DNA of 64,000 nt from Perca fluviatilis (lineage: Eukaryota > Chordata > Actinopteri > Perciformes > Percidae), in NCBI RefSeq assembly GCF_010015445.1, contig NC_053116.1, positions 5,097,568 to 5,161,567 of the forward strand, in the 5' to 3' direction. The notes beneath the pieces were generated by a model, which saw only the letters and a list, made by a program, of their open reading frames with translations, did no database searches and was not told where the DNA came from. Position 1 is the stretch's first letter. The number at the start of each line of letters is the position of its first letter. Of this stretch, positions 12,499 to 24,451 are shown one piece after another. The position numbers were made by a program, and so were the translations under genes.

Positions 12499-13083
12499 TA
12501 GGGTGACCAGATGAGAATGGGTAAAATTCGGGATGGGGGGATTTTATACGTGGCTATATGTAGCCTAGTTTGCTGCTAGCATGGAGCCTGAAGTCCGACC
12601 CCCCCGTGTGAAACACCAAACTCCTTCCTACATACATTGCAAAATGCTTTGTTTGCATCGCGGAAAACTGCAGTAATCCAGGGGTATTTCCCTACCCAGT
12701 CTTCCCCGTACCTGCAGAGACGTTTTTGCTTTTTAGCTACGTGTTGATCTTGATCAGGTCCCGGGACACCAGCCTGAGTCTCCATTTCAAAAATGAATGA
12801 ATGAAAATTTGCGTTGCAACTTGCAGCCAATGAGCAGCCGATGGTAGCTGGCTGCAGGATGATTCAATCACCATGTAGAGTTTTTAATGTTCATTTTAAA
12901 AATTCATAGACTGTTAATATTAACACTACTACTCGAGAGTCAAAAAATAAAAAAAAATACTCGAGAGTCTGCTTTTGAGACTTTGCTCTAATTTTCGGGA
13001 CAGTTAGGGCAGGATTCGGGATTCGGGACACCTGCTTGGATTTCGGGACTGTCCTGAATTTTTCGGGATGTCTGGTCACCCTA
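12499..13083 (-). mobile_element. Internally deleted hAT transposon
   Basis: Perfect 8-bp duplication GTAAGCTG (12491-12498 and 13084-13091) flanks 585 bp with inverted ends TAGGGTGACCAGA and TCTGGTCACCCTA. These are hallmarks of hAT. On the minus strand it keeps only the transposase N-terminus (12576-12830); the catalytic part is gone. It could move only with a transposase supplied in trans. Confidence 0.9.
12576..12830 (-). pseudogene. hAT transposase N-terminal zinc-finger fragment
   Basis: The minus-strand frame beginning MAASCNANFHSF contains CRYGEDWVGKYPWITAVFRD and AFCNVCRKEFGVSHGG. The latter has the Cys-x2-Cys and following basic residues of the BED/TTF-like finger seen at the N-terminus of one vertebrate hAT clade (pattern: DEWLKEYPW, then CKLCKKEFS with HGG). 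The frame ends in the remnant element rather than continuing to a catalytic domain. Inference: DNA-binding part of the transposase left by internal deletion. Confidence 0.7.
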
Positions 13084-13091
13084 GTAAGCTG

Positions 13092-14431
13092 AGACATGTG
13101 GCTATGGCATGGGTGTATCTGTATCTTACCAGATGTGTTTACAGTATTTTATTTTAATCATTTAACAGATGTATGACTTGGACGGAAATAAAAAAACCTC
13201 CATTCTAGCCTCTGTAACTCTGTGTAAGTAAGGCCGAGACTCACCCTGACACTTGTAACAAAAAATTGAGAGTGTTACCTTTCCAATGATGTCAGGCACA
13301 CCCCAGAGTGTCAAAGTATATGGGAGCTGTACCACTTTTAATTTGGGTATGTCGTTTAGACCAAAAAGCATGGAATTTCAGCTGAATCTTAAGAGGCTAG
13401 ACAGGGCGGCCTTAAAGTCATTAAAAGTTCTCGCAGCGTAACTGAACTTCTGATACATATGTGGCGCTTTGAAGAGCCAGTGTTCACTATCACATGAATA
13501 CTTCACGCATTAAGGGAAGATGTATCTGCCAAAAGGAGAAAGGAACATGATCTCTGGATTAAGGGGAAAGTTTTTGGGGGGGAGATTTTGGTAGTATCTT
13601 TTTCCAGTTCTTCCCCACATTTTGTTTATAACTCAATAACTCAGATTTCATTTGTACATTGTTGAACTTTGTTGAAACTCTCTTGCATAATTGTGATGAT
13701 TAAACAGAGAACCAGGAAAAGTCAGACCCATTTACACAGATGCACAAATGTGCATTTGATTTTCACATACTTAATATTGGATCACATTCTCTTGTACCTG
13801 GAAACATGATACAAATGTGTCTAATGATCTACACAAATCTGACTCATCTTTTTACCAGGAATATACAGATTATTTTAAATTATCTCCTTCCACAGTAAAG
13901 ATCTAGTCGTTCTACTGCTGTACTTTATCTATGGGTATATCTTGTAATTTGATTCTGACACATATGATACGACCTGGACTGCCCACTGCTGATTTTATAT
14001 TCAGTTAGATATGCAATTTCTTTCTGTATCTGTACATCCTACTGTATAATAAGTGTGGTGGAGTTCTTTCAATGGAAAATAATCAAGAACCTCTGATCTT
14101 CATCAACCTCGGGGCTCAAACACCTCCTCCCTCATTCTCCTGTGTGACGTGTTTTAATTAGAACCCCAGGTCCTTCAATGCTGTGTCTTCCCGAGATGAG
14201 TTTGGCTCAGGTTTGTGACTTTCAATGCAGTGCATGTCACCTTCCTTCCGTCTGTCTATCACTTTAAATTTAAAGAAAAAAATACACCTGAGGTATCAGA
14301 GTAGAAGGTAAAAAGGAGGAGAAATGCATCTATTCAGTCCGAAGAGTGAGAAACCTTCATCATTCTTTACCCAAAAATGGAAGAGAAATAATTTGAAAAA
14401 TGCACCAAAATCAAGTGGAATCAGACATTTG
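13092..14431. other. Unassigned intergenic DNA
   Basis: AT-rich, no recognisable frame, no terminal repeats or notable tandem repeats found. Confidence 0.45.
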
Positions 14432-14439
14432 GCATGATG

Positions 14440-14875
14440 CAACACATTCTCACTCCTGTTGTGTCGAAAAGCGACGCTTGGTTAGCTGCCTTTGGCGTTT
14501 GTTATTGGTCAGGACCCAGAGCGTCAGTTAAACATACGTCCTGACTTATGTTTAACTGACATGCGCCACAAGAAAGGGACAGTTAGGTTTAGGAAAAGAT
14601 GGTGGGTGGGGTTACAAAATGTACGTTTCAGTGACACACGGGACATGAACCCCGGTCTCCTGGGTGAAAGTCTTGTTTGACCCATCCACCAGCCTCCCTA
14701 CTCGGTCTTTCATACTAGTCGCTACCGTTGTCTCTCTTACAGCGACGCAGTCAAGCTGCTGCTCTGCCCCATACAGTCCCATACAGATGCTGAAGGGTGA
14801 TTTTTGCGTCGTATCTGACGCTGAGAGCCACTGACCAAGCGTCCATATTTTACGAGTTGGGAATGAGAGTGGGTT
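14440..14875. mobile_element. Short DNA element with internal tRNA-like module
   Basis: Flanked by an 8-bp duplication GCATGATG (14432-14439 and 14876-14883). Imperfect inverted ends: CAACACATTCTCACTCC at the left, and on the minus strand AACCCACTCTCATTCCC at the right. Inside, on the minus strand (about 14640-14700), lies a tRNA-like stretch with GGTGGATGGGTCAAAC, GACTTTCACCCAGGAGACC and a B-box-like GGGGTTCATGTCCC. The same module occurs in the element at 49776-50465. The 8-bp duplication argues for a DNA transposon and not a SINE. Superfamily unclear (hAT or MULE-like). Confidence 0.7.
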
Positions 14876-14883
14876 GCATGATG

Positions 14884-15686
14884 GCATGACATAATGTAAC
14901 ACCAGACTATTGTGAGACTCATTGCAGGGAGGAAATCTCAGCCCAGAGTAATTAATTAATAGTAATAATTATTATTCTCCCCAGAACAAGTTTCCTTTTA
15001 ATTTTTAAAGAACTATACAAAAAAAATTGCAATTTTTTTGCAACTTTCACTGTCTCTCGCAACTTTATTGCAACAAACATACAAAAGACATCGTAACTTT
15101 TATCACAATTTTTTACAAAAGCTCCCGCGAAATCAGGAATTTTGGCCCGCAACAATCTCCAAAAAAGGCCGTGAAATCCTGGAGGGACTGCCCTTGTGTG
15201 TTTTTTCATGTGTTATGGTGCGCATTCACCAGTGTTTTTGTTGTTGTTGTGGTGCGCGTAGGCTACTCCTGACTTTGTCAGTCATCTCATCTCTTATATG
15301 CTGTGTCTCTATGATACTATCCTGTCCTATTCATGGTAGCCTACTCGTGGACATTGCGCCGTCATCACGTGCTGTAGTAGGGGGGCCCGCCTTGATAATC
15401 CTGCATAAGGGCCCGGTGTTGGCTTGTTACGCTACGTTTCTTGGTGGCATCAACAGAAATATGAAGCACTTAAATCCAGCAATCCTCAATTCCTCTCGAG
15501 CAGCAAGGCAACATATTGCACAAAAGACGCCTCTCCATGCTTTGTACTACTCCACTGCTTGTTTGTATGAAAACATCACCACAATGACTTGTGCAAGTCA
15601 GTTTATACGGAAGTTCAGGTTGAAATTCTCCCGCTACAATGGTCAATGCTTCATCCTGTCAGTTTCTGTGCTTCTGTATTATAATA
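14884..15686. other. Unassigned intergenic DNA
   Basis: A long open stretch (15038-15686) has no recognisable homology and a composition typical of chance frames. A (TTG)n-like run lies near 15237-15252. No terminal repeats recognised. Confidence 0.4.
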
Positions 15687-15717
15687 TACACACACACATA
15701 CATACACATACATATAC

Positions 15718-15761
<44 letters not shown>
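15687..15761. repeat. Microsatellite (CA)n/(CATA)n/(TA)n
   Basis: A compound tract grading from CACACACA through CATACATA to an uninterrupted TA run. Confidence 0.97.
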
Positions 15762-15763
<2 letters not shown>

Positions 15764-16190
15764 ACGTCGTTCCACTTCAGAGATTGCGCTGGTGCCGCCA
15801 GAAATTTGCCCGGATGTCCTTTCATTTTGGCCGGATATCCATTACCTTACGCTTTCTTTGTGTTGGAGTTTTTAACTCCGGTGGATGTATGAGGAGTATG
15901 GTTAACTGCTCCTCAGATTTATGCAGGGTAAATCCAGACAGCTAGCTATCCGTCTAATCTGAGTTTTCTGTTGCACGACTAAAGCAATGTACACGTTACA
16001 CCAAAACAAGTTCCTTCCCGATGCTATTTTGTAGCAGCACCGGGGCTCCATCTGGCGCTTAGCACCGCCCATGACAATAGTGTTTGGTTTAAAGAAATGC
16101 CAGTAAACCAGAGCATGTTTTTCTCTCATCCCGGAATGCTGTTTGGACTAGCCAGACTTTCCTACGCAGCGCCATGGAGGAAGGTCCATG
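15762..16190. repeat. Dispersed repeat, copy 1
   Basis: Shares CGTTCCACTTC, GGATTGC-type and CAGGGTAAATCCAGACAGC segments, over more than 200 bases, with 47088-47305. The shared region contains GTGGATGTATGAGGA and TTAACTGCTCCTCAGATTT. No open frame. Its ends are not resolved, but the CCACGTCGTTCCACTTC start follows directly on the TA microsatellite. Probably a fish MITE or SINE. Confidence 0.65.
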
Positions 16191-16977
16191 ATGCCCCTGA
16201 TGCAAGCACTGATCTGATTTAAAAACTAATTTCTAAAAAAGCCCTGTAAAGAAGCAAAAATCTGAGAGAAGATTACTGATGAAATAAATATTGAATGGTC
16301 AGAGCAGCCCAGAAAAACAACTTCTGCGTCTTCATCACAGGTATATTGATTTTTGGATTATTAATTTCTTCTTACATTAATGTACAGGGGAGAAATTGAT
16401 TGCTCATACAAGACATTTCACACCCACTTATTATCAATGAGTTTGGCTGAAGGAAGAACCTAGGGAGACACTCCCCCAGCTGCTCTAAACATAATGATTT
16501 GCAATTGCACAACCCCTCGTATGGAGGAGCACTTATCACCAGGTTTGGATAATTTTGTACTTTCAGATCAGGTCAGAAAAAAATTAATATTCACTTTGAT
16601 TAGATCTCAAACTCACACTTTTACCATATAAATGAGAAGTTATTTTTTTTACTTTTGCACAGTAGCATTTGTTACAGAAGATCAACAATATTTGGACTCA
16701 ATTAAGTTTAAACTTTGTTCAAAAACTGATCCTATGCCCACAGGAGAATAAAGAGGTGTATATTCTTTTCTGTCAGGTGGAAGTACTTCCAGTTACTGAG
16801 AACTACCTGTGCTACCTGTGCACAACCATTTTTTGATAGGAATAGCTGTACGTTTGTAAAATCCAGCATTGAGCATGAAAATCTCAAGAGTGAGAAGATT
16901 TCAGTCGTCACCCAACCAAATTAAATAGTTTAAAGAGCTATGTTGAGTGTCATTATCTGGATTCTTCTTCAAACATC

Positions 16978-17232
16978 TTGTTTTGGCTACATTCTGCACT
17001 AAGACGAATTTCAGCAGCTAAGATTCATAACAGAGCAGATCAGACTGCTTTATCTCCAACACATTGGAACAACATCCCCAAAAGTATCAGATCAGCAAAG
17101 ACAGTGTCATGTTTTGTTAGGGGATGGCAATGTCGATCAGTCCATCCACCACTTTGGGCCAGACTGAAATATCTCACCTACTGGATAGATTACTACGATT
17201 ACAGCCATTTTCTGTATGACATGTACATGTTA
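16978..17232 (+). pseudogene. Possible LINE reverse-transcriptase C-terminal remnant
   Basis: The frame reads SPTHWNNIPKSIRSAKTVSCFVRG, resembling the 'LWN.LP..IR...S...FK..LK' tail of L2/CR1-type polymerases. Only this short tail is recognisable, with no upstream polymerase motifs, so the call is tentative. Confidence 0.35.
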
Positions 17233-17240
17233 GTTCCAAC

Positions 17241-18545
17241 CAGGGGCGTAGGCAGAAATAGTATTTTGGGCGGGCCAGTACAAAAGTGGGTGGGCCCTTT
17301 TCTAAAAGACGAAGTAGCAAAAAGGACTAACTGAAAAAAACAGCAACGATTTTACCTTCCAACATACTGCATTACAACGACAATAACAGTACTGTCTACA
17401 ACATGTTCAACCAACAAAGCTCCGTCTAAAACGTTTGTACACAACAATATAGACAAAAACCTGTAGATTGTAACATATTCACGCTAAAATATATTTGCAC
17501 TGGCAGCAACAGCAGCATTGGCTCTGCACAGCACTGTTATAAAATTAACCCTTTTATTGCACAAAGTGGCAACTAAACATGAACCCACACAGCAGAGAAG
17601 GCATTTACATACTGAAGGACATAGAATAGCCTACATCAGACAGAAATCACACATGTAACAATGCAACAGCATTGTTGCTTCAGGACTATGGTCAGATCAT
17701 GAGCAGCAAATGGCTACCAGCAGTAAAAGAAAATCAAAGAATGAAAACTTCCAGCCAAGCATTATTTAGCTAAATTATTAAAGATATAATGAAAAGTGGC
17801 CAGCCAGGTGCCAAATCTTAGACAGTATATTAAGTCCACGGCAGTGACAGGGTCAAAGAAAACTCAAAACTAGGTCACTCACAGAGAAGTTATCTTCTTA
17901 TTTAATGTGGGCAAAACACAAACACGTTTCAGCCAGAAGCCATCATCAGTATTCACCATTTCTTACTAAAATAGGAAGGTTACTAGGTTAGCTAGGTTAC
18001 TTAATTAATAACACAAGAAGCGTGAAAGACGTTTGACTTAATGTTACCTGTGTGAGGGCCTCCTCTCTGGCTGATGGGCCATCAGCTCCGCTGGGGAAAT
18101 GTCTGCACATACTGCAGAAAAGCTCGTCCTTATTTACACTGGATTCCATCCAAGAAAACTGTCCATACCACTTTAAAGAGAAGCCATTGTTGTCGCGGTA
18201 ACGCTTTTAACAGTGCATTACTTAACACATCCGTGGTAGCTAGCTACGTTGTCAAACAGCCAGCTAGCTAACGTTAGCTGCTGAAGGCAGCCCGGAGAGT
18301 CTGCCTATTGTTACCATAGCAACCAACTACGTTCCGAAGGCGTTTGATCTAATTGTTTGATTGTTTGGTTTAAACAGTTTTGTTTTAATCAGAAGAAAAT
18401 ACACATTAAACACACACAACTAGCTCGTCCTGTTATTATTTCTTTTTTTGCATACATTTGAATATTTTTCATAACAAAACGTATTTTGATCAAACTTGGC
18501 TGGACGGGCCAGTGCCGCCCTGGCCCATTACTGCCTACGCCCCTG
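17241..18545. mobile_element. Non-autonomous hAT transposon, 1.3 kb
   Basis: Perfect 8-bp duplication GTTCCAAC (17233-17240 and 18546-18553). Inverted ends CAGGGGCGTAGGCAGAAAT and TACTGCCTACGCCCCTG. These are classical hAT features. The interior has no transposase frame. Confidence 0.92.
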
Positions 18546-18553
18546 GTTCCAAC

Positions 18554-19600
18554 TTCATTTTATTGAAGAAAATAATGATGATGCACATACACAGGTAAGG
18601 CAGAGGGTATTTTCAGTGTTTTCAAGTCTCATGACATGTACATGATCTTGACTTTTCACATACAATTGCATGGCGTGCTTATGGTGTTTTGCGATGTCAC
18701 GATGTTTGATAGAATGATTATATAGGGTATTTTACACTGTTCTTTAAGGTCTCCTAATAGGGTATGTAACATTGGTTGGGCTGAAAAATGCCCGAATGCT
18801 ATTTTATTAGGCCCTTAACTACCCTGTGAATATGGCTCTATTTGGAACAAGAGCTTTTCTTCCAAATATGGTATGCTCATTAATATTCCGAATGAGCTAC
18901 GTGCTGATTGGTTTGAGCAAACTACATAGAAACACATGGGAGAGTCTCATATTTCAGACACTGCAAAGTTATACGTTGTTTATCGGGCTATTCCATTACA
19001 AAATTCACTTCTGAAACTTTTTTATGCAAGAAATCAACTATGTAAAGCTCAAATATGGGCCGCTTTACGAAAATGTATGGCTAATTGCAACTTTTGTCCG
19101 ACTGTGTGTCGGAGTTCAGCGCCGGTGCTGCCTGTGTTGCTGCCTCGCCGCCCGGCCTGCCTTCCTTCACAGACCCCGGCCTGCTATGAGGTACTTGGAG
19201 TTGGCAGCCCACTGCACTCCATACCCGCGCAAAGTCACCGTCTCTTGGGCTAATGACAACCAAATGCCCCTGCCCTGACAGAGCTCCAGGGCTTGCAACT
19301 CCCCTCTTCCTGCTAGCTAAATGCCCGGTGTATGTGAGTGTGAGCGCGGTCAGCGAGCTTGTTACGCCAGCAATCTCTTACCACAGGTTTCAGTTAATCT
19401 TTTAATGTGTGTAATTATAATGTGTTGAGTTATTGAAACAAACGATTGGGGAAATAAACGCCGCTTGTCCGTGAGTCCCATTGATAGAGCCTGCGGCTGG
19501 ATGTAGATTTGTAGCTACAAACCACGGATAGTTAGCTTCATTTTCGGCGTCATTCCGAGTATATTTACAGTTTGAATTTCGTCACGCCACGTATACAACC
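18554..19600. other. Unassigned intergenic DNA
   Basis: No recognisable gene. 19090-19330 is GC-rich and partly open in several frames without homology I can name. No terminal repeats seen. Confidence 0.4.
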
Positions 19601-19601
19601 A

Positions 19602-21200
19602 GTGGCGGTGCGTGGCAAATTTGACCGAGGAAGCCAGTGAGCTTAGTATGTATACTTGCTCCATCGCATGTCTGACAAATGAGCTTTGTTTCAGGATTGT
19701 AGTTGGCAAGTGCCCGCATCACCACAGCAGTTATGGCTTCAGCATCTCGTTCAAGGCTAACGTCAAAGAAACCAAGAAACCGCTCACATCATTCCCTTTT
19801 TATTTACGTAGCGGTAATTAGTCTGCCGTGGGCTACTGATCCCGAAACACCGGGAAATAATAGACAGTTATCGCTATTCAACCAAGATACATGTATTTCA
19901 TACCCATACTGTCAAGATGAAGACAAAATATCTCTATTTATTAAAACAAAGGCACTTCGTGGTGTCAAAACAGTACTAAGGCTTCGGTAATAAAACTGGA
20001 ACACAGGTACACACACGGACGCTCCACAAGCGAAAAAACTAAAACAAGAATAAAGTCCAAAATCCAAGACACAACAGACCAAGCACGGGTAACGCAGGAT
20101 ATCTGCACAAAGCTACCACAATGGTACAGAATATGCCTACTACAAGCTCAAACACTGAGCCACAAAACACAAGGGTATAAAACACGTCACTGAATTATAT
20201 TAAATCAAATCAAAGTAAAGCCAGTCAGTCCTGACATAAACACTGAAATAGAGAAATGCAGCCTTAAGTTTTTGTAGCACAGCAATAGCAAATTAAAGGC
20301 ATAAAGATATTAGGCCTGCGTGTTAAGCTGGGCCTAATAATTTTATAACAATACGGTAGGATAATTAAAAATCGGTGTGACCTCATTCTGGTTTTCCAAT
20401 ACGTAGGCTAAGTAGGCTTTACACAAGTGTAACAAAAACACAATTATCTCCAATAATTCGTATAAACTTCCAGTTGAACTGTTACTGAACAGTTGATAAA
20501 TCATGCCAATTTACTGCACGGCGGCAGCATAATAAACCAGCATTATTACCTTGTGTTGCAGTCATAACACTAAAAAGAAATCCTCATCTCCAAAACGTCT
20601 AGCAGGAAAAGTGTGAGGCTGGCAGCACTGAGCTGATGTTCCCTCTGCGGCTAGCCTGGTGCTGCTAGCTTGGTTTACAAGATTAGCTCCCTCGTCGTCT
20701 GTTGCTAGCAGGGTCGCTACTTCATTCAGTTACAGTTGCTGAGTTTTCTGCCTCCGGTCCTTTACGCTTTTTAGCTTGTGGTTAATCTATAAAGAAATCC
20801 AAAATGCGCTTTTGTGCCATGGCTAGCTAGCTAACTTCTGTACTGTTGACCAGCCGGGAAAGTTTCCACAACTATCTTCACCACTCAGGAATGAGCGTCA
20901 GAGGCACGGCGCGCCTCGCTCGCTTCAGTTGTATCTCAAAAGCAAGTTATAGTAATTTTTAACAAGAAACTCAAGATCCCCATCCATTGTGTAAACTTGC
21001 TGTTAACTGACTGTTAGCTCAGCTGACGGACGCCAGTCGGCACCGCTGCGTAGTAGCGTACTGTTACCATAGTTACGCATCTGTCTGAGGCATGTGATTG
21101 GTGAGAAGCCAGGTTCAACCTGGCTTCCCTGTTTTTTTTATTTATGATAAATTGACCATTCAATGTCGAGCTCGGTCAAACCTAGCCTCAATGATCCGCC
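19602..21200. mobile_element. Probable hAT-like element with CAGTGGCGG terminus
   Basis: The left end CAGTGGCGGTGCGTGGCAA leads into TTTGACCGAGGAAGCCAG. Near 21150-21200 the minus strand reads GGCGGATCATTGAGGC, then TAGGTTTGACCGAGC. These ends are similar and inverted, typical of the CAGTGGCGG hAT group. The exact right boundary and a target duplication were not established. No transposase frame is recognisable inside. Confidence 0.45.
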
Positions 21201-21504
21201 GTGAGCACGGTGTATTTTATTTTGAAAATTAACCGGATATTTATTTTGTTTCTGTGCTCGACTTCCTGTCCCACACTATCTGCCGTGTGCTGAATTGCTG
21301 CGGAGCTCTCCGTCGTCCGTCAAAAATAGAAGCTCTGTGTATCTGCTCCGGAGGGCTGCGGACTGACGGAACTGGGACGGAGTCGGGACGCAGACGTTAC
21401 GCAGTCTGTGGAAATACACAGATTGACTTTAATGGAAACCTAATGACTCCGTCGACGTTCCGCAGACGTTCCGCATCCAGTGGAAATTGCCGGTGAGGGA
21501 GCTG

Positions 21505-21690
21505 CCCATGGAAAGGCGGCCTGAGCAGTTGGGGGTTCTGTGCCTTGCTCAAAAGCACTTGCCCAGCGGTGCCCAGGAGGTGAACTGGCACCTCTCCAGC
21601 TACCAGTCCACCTCCATACTTTGGTCCATATGGGAACTTGAACCTGTAACCCTCCGTTTCCCAACCCAACTCCCTACTGACTGAGCTACT
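21505..21690 (-). mobile_element. tRNA-derived SINE (main part; 5' end continues at 42950)
   Basis: On the minus strand the head reads AGTAGCTCAGTCAGTAGGGA (A-box region) and further on GGTTACAGGTTCAAGTTCCC (B box GGTTCAAGTTC). So it is a tRNA-derived polymerase III promoter, followed by a body with CAAGTGCTTTTGAGCAAGGC typical of teleost SINEs. The 5' end is cut off by the Harbinger at 21691-42949. The missing bases reappear after it (42950, ACTGCCACC), so the SINE was the insertion target. Confidence 0.85.
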
Positions 21691-21989
21691 AGCTGTGTTT
21701 CCATCCCCAAGTTTTTATCCGAATTAAGTGATATCGAATGAAAAATGCCTTATGGAAACAGTAAAATCCGATTGAATTTCATGAATATCGACTCAAAGAA
21801 AATACGTTCGGTCTCATCGGATTTTCTCTTGATCGATATACGGCTTATGCGATAAACGCTGATGGAAACGTTATTTGCCGAATAAATAATGAATTGCGAT
21901 TAAGTTTTAGGTCATTTTATGGTTGCAACCTGCAATAAAACGTAGAAGAAGAAGTTTCAGTTCATTTCTGCCCAGTATTTCCGCTCTGT

Positions 21990-22164
21990 TTGCACGCGAC
22001 AGCTGTCAACAAAAACAGATGTAAGCGGACAAACAAGCAGACAAGATACTTTTTTAATTTAATTTACCAGAAAAATATAACGGCTATTTTAGATAGCAAA
22101 AATCTAAGAAACGCCATCATTTATCAGGAGCTCGCAAAGGAAATGACCAACAAAGGTTACGACA
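21990..22164 (+). pseudogene. SANT/Myb-like DNA-binding protein, N-terminal part (copy B)
   Basis: The frame reads TNKQTRYFFNLIYQKN, then NLRNAIIYQELAKEMTNKGYD, the first half of a SANT/Myb-like domain. In copy A the start codon is ATG. Here the same site is ACG, and the conserved Trp of KWTN has become Arg (KRTN). The frame runs into the element at 22165 and resumes at 24292. Bases 22157-22164 (TTACGACA, encoding part of GYDK) are the target duplication of that element. Confidence 0.75.
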
Positions 22165-24291
22165 GGAACATTCTAAAACGCTAACGTGAAAAAGCTTAAC
22201 GAGGTTTAATGTATCTAAACAACGATCAATCATCACCAGATTTATCATGATCATATCTTGTCATAAACACTTAAGCCTGTAAAAAAAACTAAATCGAAAT
22301 CCAACGATTATAGAAGTTATCTCACGTTAATGTTTTCTTCATCAATTGTGCCCTAGGCAAGGAAAAAGCTTTTTGGTTTAATGTACCTAAACAATGATAA
22401 ATGATTACCTAATTTCTCTCTCATATACCACTGAAAACTGTCAAAAACTCGAACCCAAAGTCCAATTATTATGGACATTATCTGACATAAAGCGTTTCTG
22501 CTTCACAGCAGGGCAGCGGAGCGGCTGGGGGTTGACTCTCCACGGTTTCTTTGTTCTTTATAAGTCTGTGAAAAGCTTAACGTGGTTTAATGTACCTAAA
22601 CAACGATCAATCATCACCAAAAAAATCCTCTCCTATATTGCTCATCATAACCACTTAAAACTGTCAAATCTAACCCAATGAACAAATATTATGGACGTTA
22701 TCTGACACAATGATTTAGAAAACATTAACGTGAGATAACTTCTATAATCGTTGGATTTCGATTTAGTTTTTTTGACAGGCTTAAGTGTTCATGACAAGAT
22801 ATGACGATGATTCATCTGGTGATGATTGATCGTTGTTTAGATACATTAAACCACATTAAACACTAATTCACGGCTGTGTTTATGCTCGGTGTTTACAGCC
22901 CACCAAGCGCTAATGCTAGTATGCGTTAGCTGAACTTTACGGAGCCTATAAAGTGTGTGTACTAAATGTAGCCTGTTTCGTATGTCGTTTTTATATAATG
23001 TCGTTTTTATATATGTTAAATGTGTAACACCACTTGAGTCACGATGAAACGTTGTTTCGTGTATATGGTTGAAATGACAATAAAACACGCTTGAGTTAAA
23101 GTGATGGTTCGGAGTAATTTCACCCTAGGGTCCTTTGCACCATGATCTCGAGCCAAACACCCCCCCAGAAGCTTTTTTCACCTGGGTCGAACATTGGGAG
23201 CGTTAGCGTAGCGTAGCGTTATCAGCTGAATAGCTTAGCGCAGAGGCTAATGGATCCGAAGTGTCTCTTAACATTACCCCACAAATAATGCCCGAAATGA
23301 TACCAAACGTCTACAGTAGTACAAATAGGTTATGCACTCATAAAATGATGGATTGTAAAATTTGTAAGTACACCAGAAGTTTATGTAAATAACACTTGCC
23401 TGCTGGCTTCTGCTCTCTGCTGCTGCTGCTGCTGTTACTTCCGGGCAGCAAGAGTGCTTAGGGACATCTACAAATTACAACACCGAAAAGAGATGCAACA
23501 AAAATATTTATTAATTTAATGATTAAATAAGATAATGTCTCCAAACTTACCTCAATTATTACTTGTCTCCTGCTAGTTATACTACAGCACTTACTTTAAA
23601 AAATAAGTTAAATTAAAAAATATTTTTGTTGCATCTCTTTTCGGTGTTGTAATTTGTAGATGTCCCTAAGCACTCGTCTTACAGCAGCAACAACAACAGC
23701 AGAGAGCAGAAGCCAGCAGGCAAGTGTTATTTACATAACCTTCTGGTGTACTTACAAACTTTACAATCCATCGTTTTATGAGTGCATAACCTATATATAC
23801 TAGTGTAGACCTTTGGTATCATTTCGGGCATTATTAGTGGGGTAATGTTAAGAGACACTTCGGATCCATTAGCCTCTGCGCTAAGGTATTCAGCGGCTAA
23901 CGCTACTCTACGCTAACTCTCCCAATGTTAGACCCAGGTGAAAAAAGCTTCTGGGGGGGTGTTTGGCTCGAGGTCATGGTGCAAAGGACCCTAGGGTGAA
24001 ATTACTCCGAACCATCACTTTAAGTTGAATGCCTCTGTCGGTCTGTCAAGCGGTAGGCATGGCTTGGGAGTGGACTCAAAACAACGAAGCAGGTGCATTC
24101 TGGGATTTGGTGTTTTTCATCCATATAAGACCAAAACACATTTTCTGGCTTTTCTCGGCCTAGAAGGCACCAATTTCAATTTTTTTTTCACATTTCTACT
24201 ACATAAGTGACCCAATTTAAAGATATATTCAGCTTTCCAGCGGTGAAATATTCCTTTAAGCTTTTTCACGTTAAGCGTTTTAGAATGTCCC
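22165..24291. mobile_element. Non-coding DNA transposon with GGGACATTC termini, copy B
   Basis: Exact 8-bp duplication TTACGACA (22157-22164 and 24292-24299). Ends GGAACATTCTAAAACGC and GCGTTTTAGAATGTCCC. Same internal AAGCTTAACG/GTTTAATGTA repeats in both orientations as copy A. Longer than copy A (2127 against 1696 bp), with an extra segment at 24024-24255. Contains the TTAA element 23096-24023. No coding frame. Confidence 0.85.
23096..24023. mobile_element. TTAA-flanked MITE with palindromic core, copy B
   Basis: TTAA at both ends (23096-23099, 24020-24023). Ends AAGTGATGGTTCGGAGTAAT and ATTACTCCGAACCATCACTT are perfect inverted repeats, and similarity between the arms extends well inwards (CACCCTAGGGTCCTTTGCAC and its complement). 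The core around 23450-23690 is again palindromic. No coding frame. Better preserved than copy A. Confidence 0.85.
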
Positions 24292-24451
24292 TTACGACAA
24301 GCCGTGGGACGTCCTGCGGAGTAGGCCTAAATGGAAGGCGCTCAAACAGCGATACACGGCTCAAAAAAGAGAGTTGTCTCGCAGCGGTGCCGGAGGGAAA
24401 ATAAAAGGCAAATTCCACCTTTTTGATGAGCTGGATCAGATCCTCAGCCAA
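24292..24451 (+). pseudogene. SANT/Myb-like DNA-binding protein, C-terminal part (copy B)
   Basis: The frame continues YDKPWDVL, then PKWKALKQRYTAQKRELSRS and KGKFHLFDELDQILSQ. It is open here, unlike copy A, apart from a 6-base insertion before KWK. It is broken after DQILSQ by the foldback element. Joining 24451 to 26526 continues with RPIVMEL, so the gene once ended near the 16-kb transposon's insertion site. Family context: ILxxRP is a common ending of SANT domains in fish Harbinger proteins. Confidence 0.75.

Noticed and set aside
14640..14700. Genuine tRNA gene
   Set aside because: Only box-like motifs remain, no full cloverleaf could be drawn by eye, and the stretch lies inside a DNA element.
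15038..15892. 284-codon frame on the plus strand
   Set aside because: Runs through a microsatellite and a dispersed repeat, with no recognisable domain. A chance frame.
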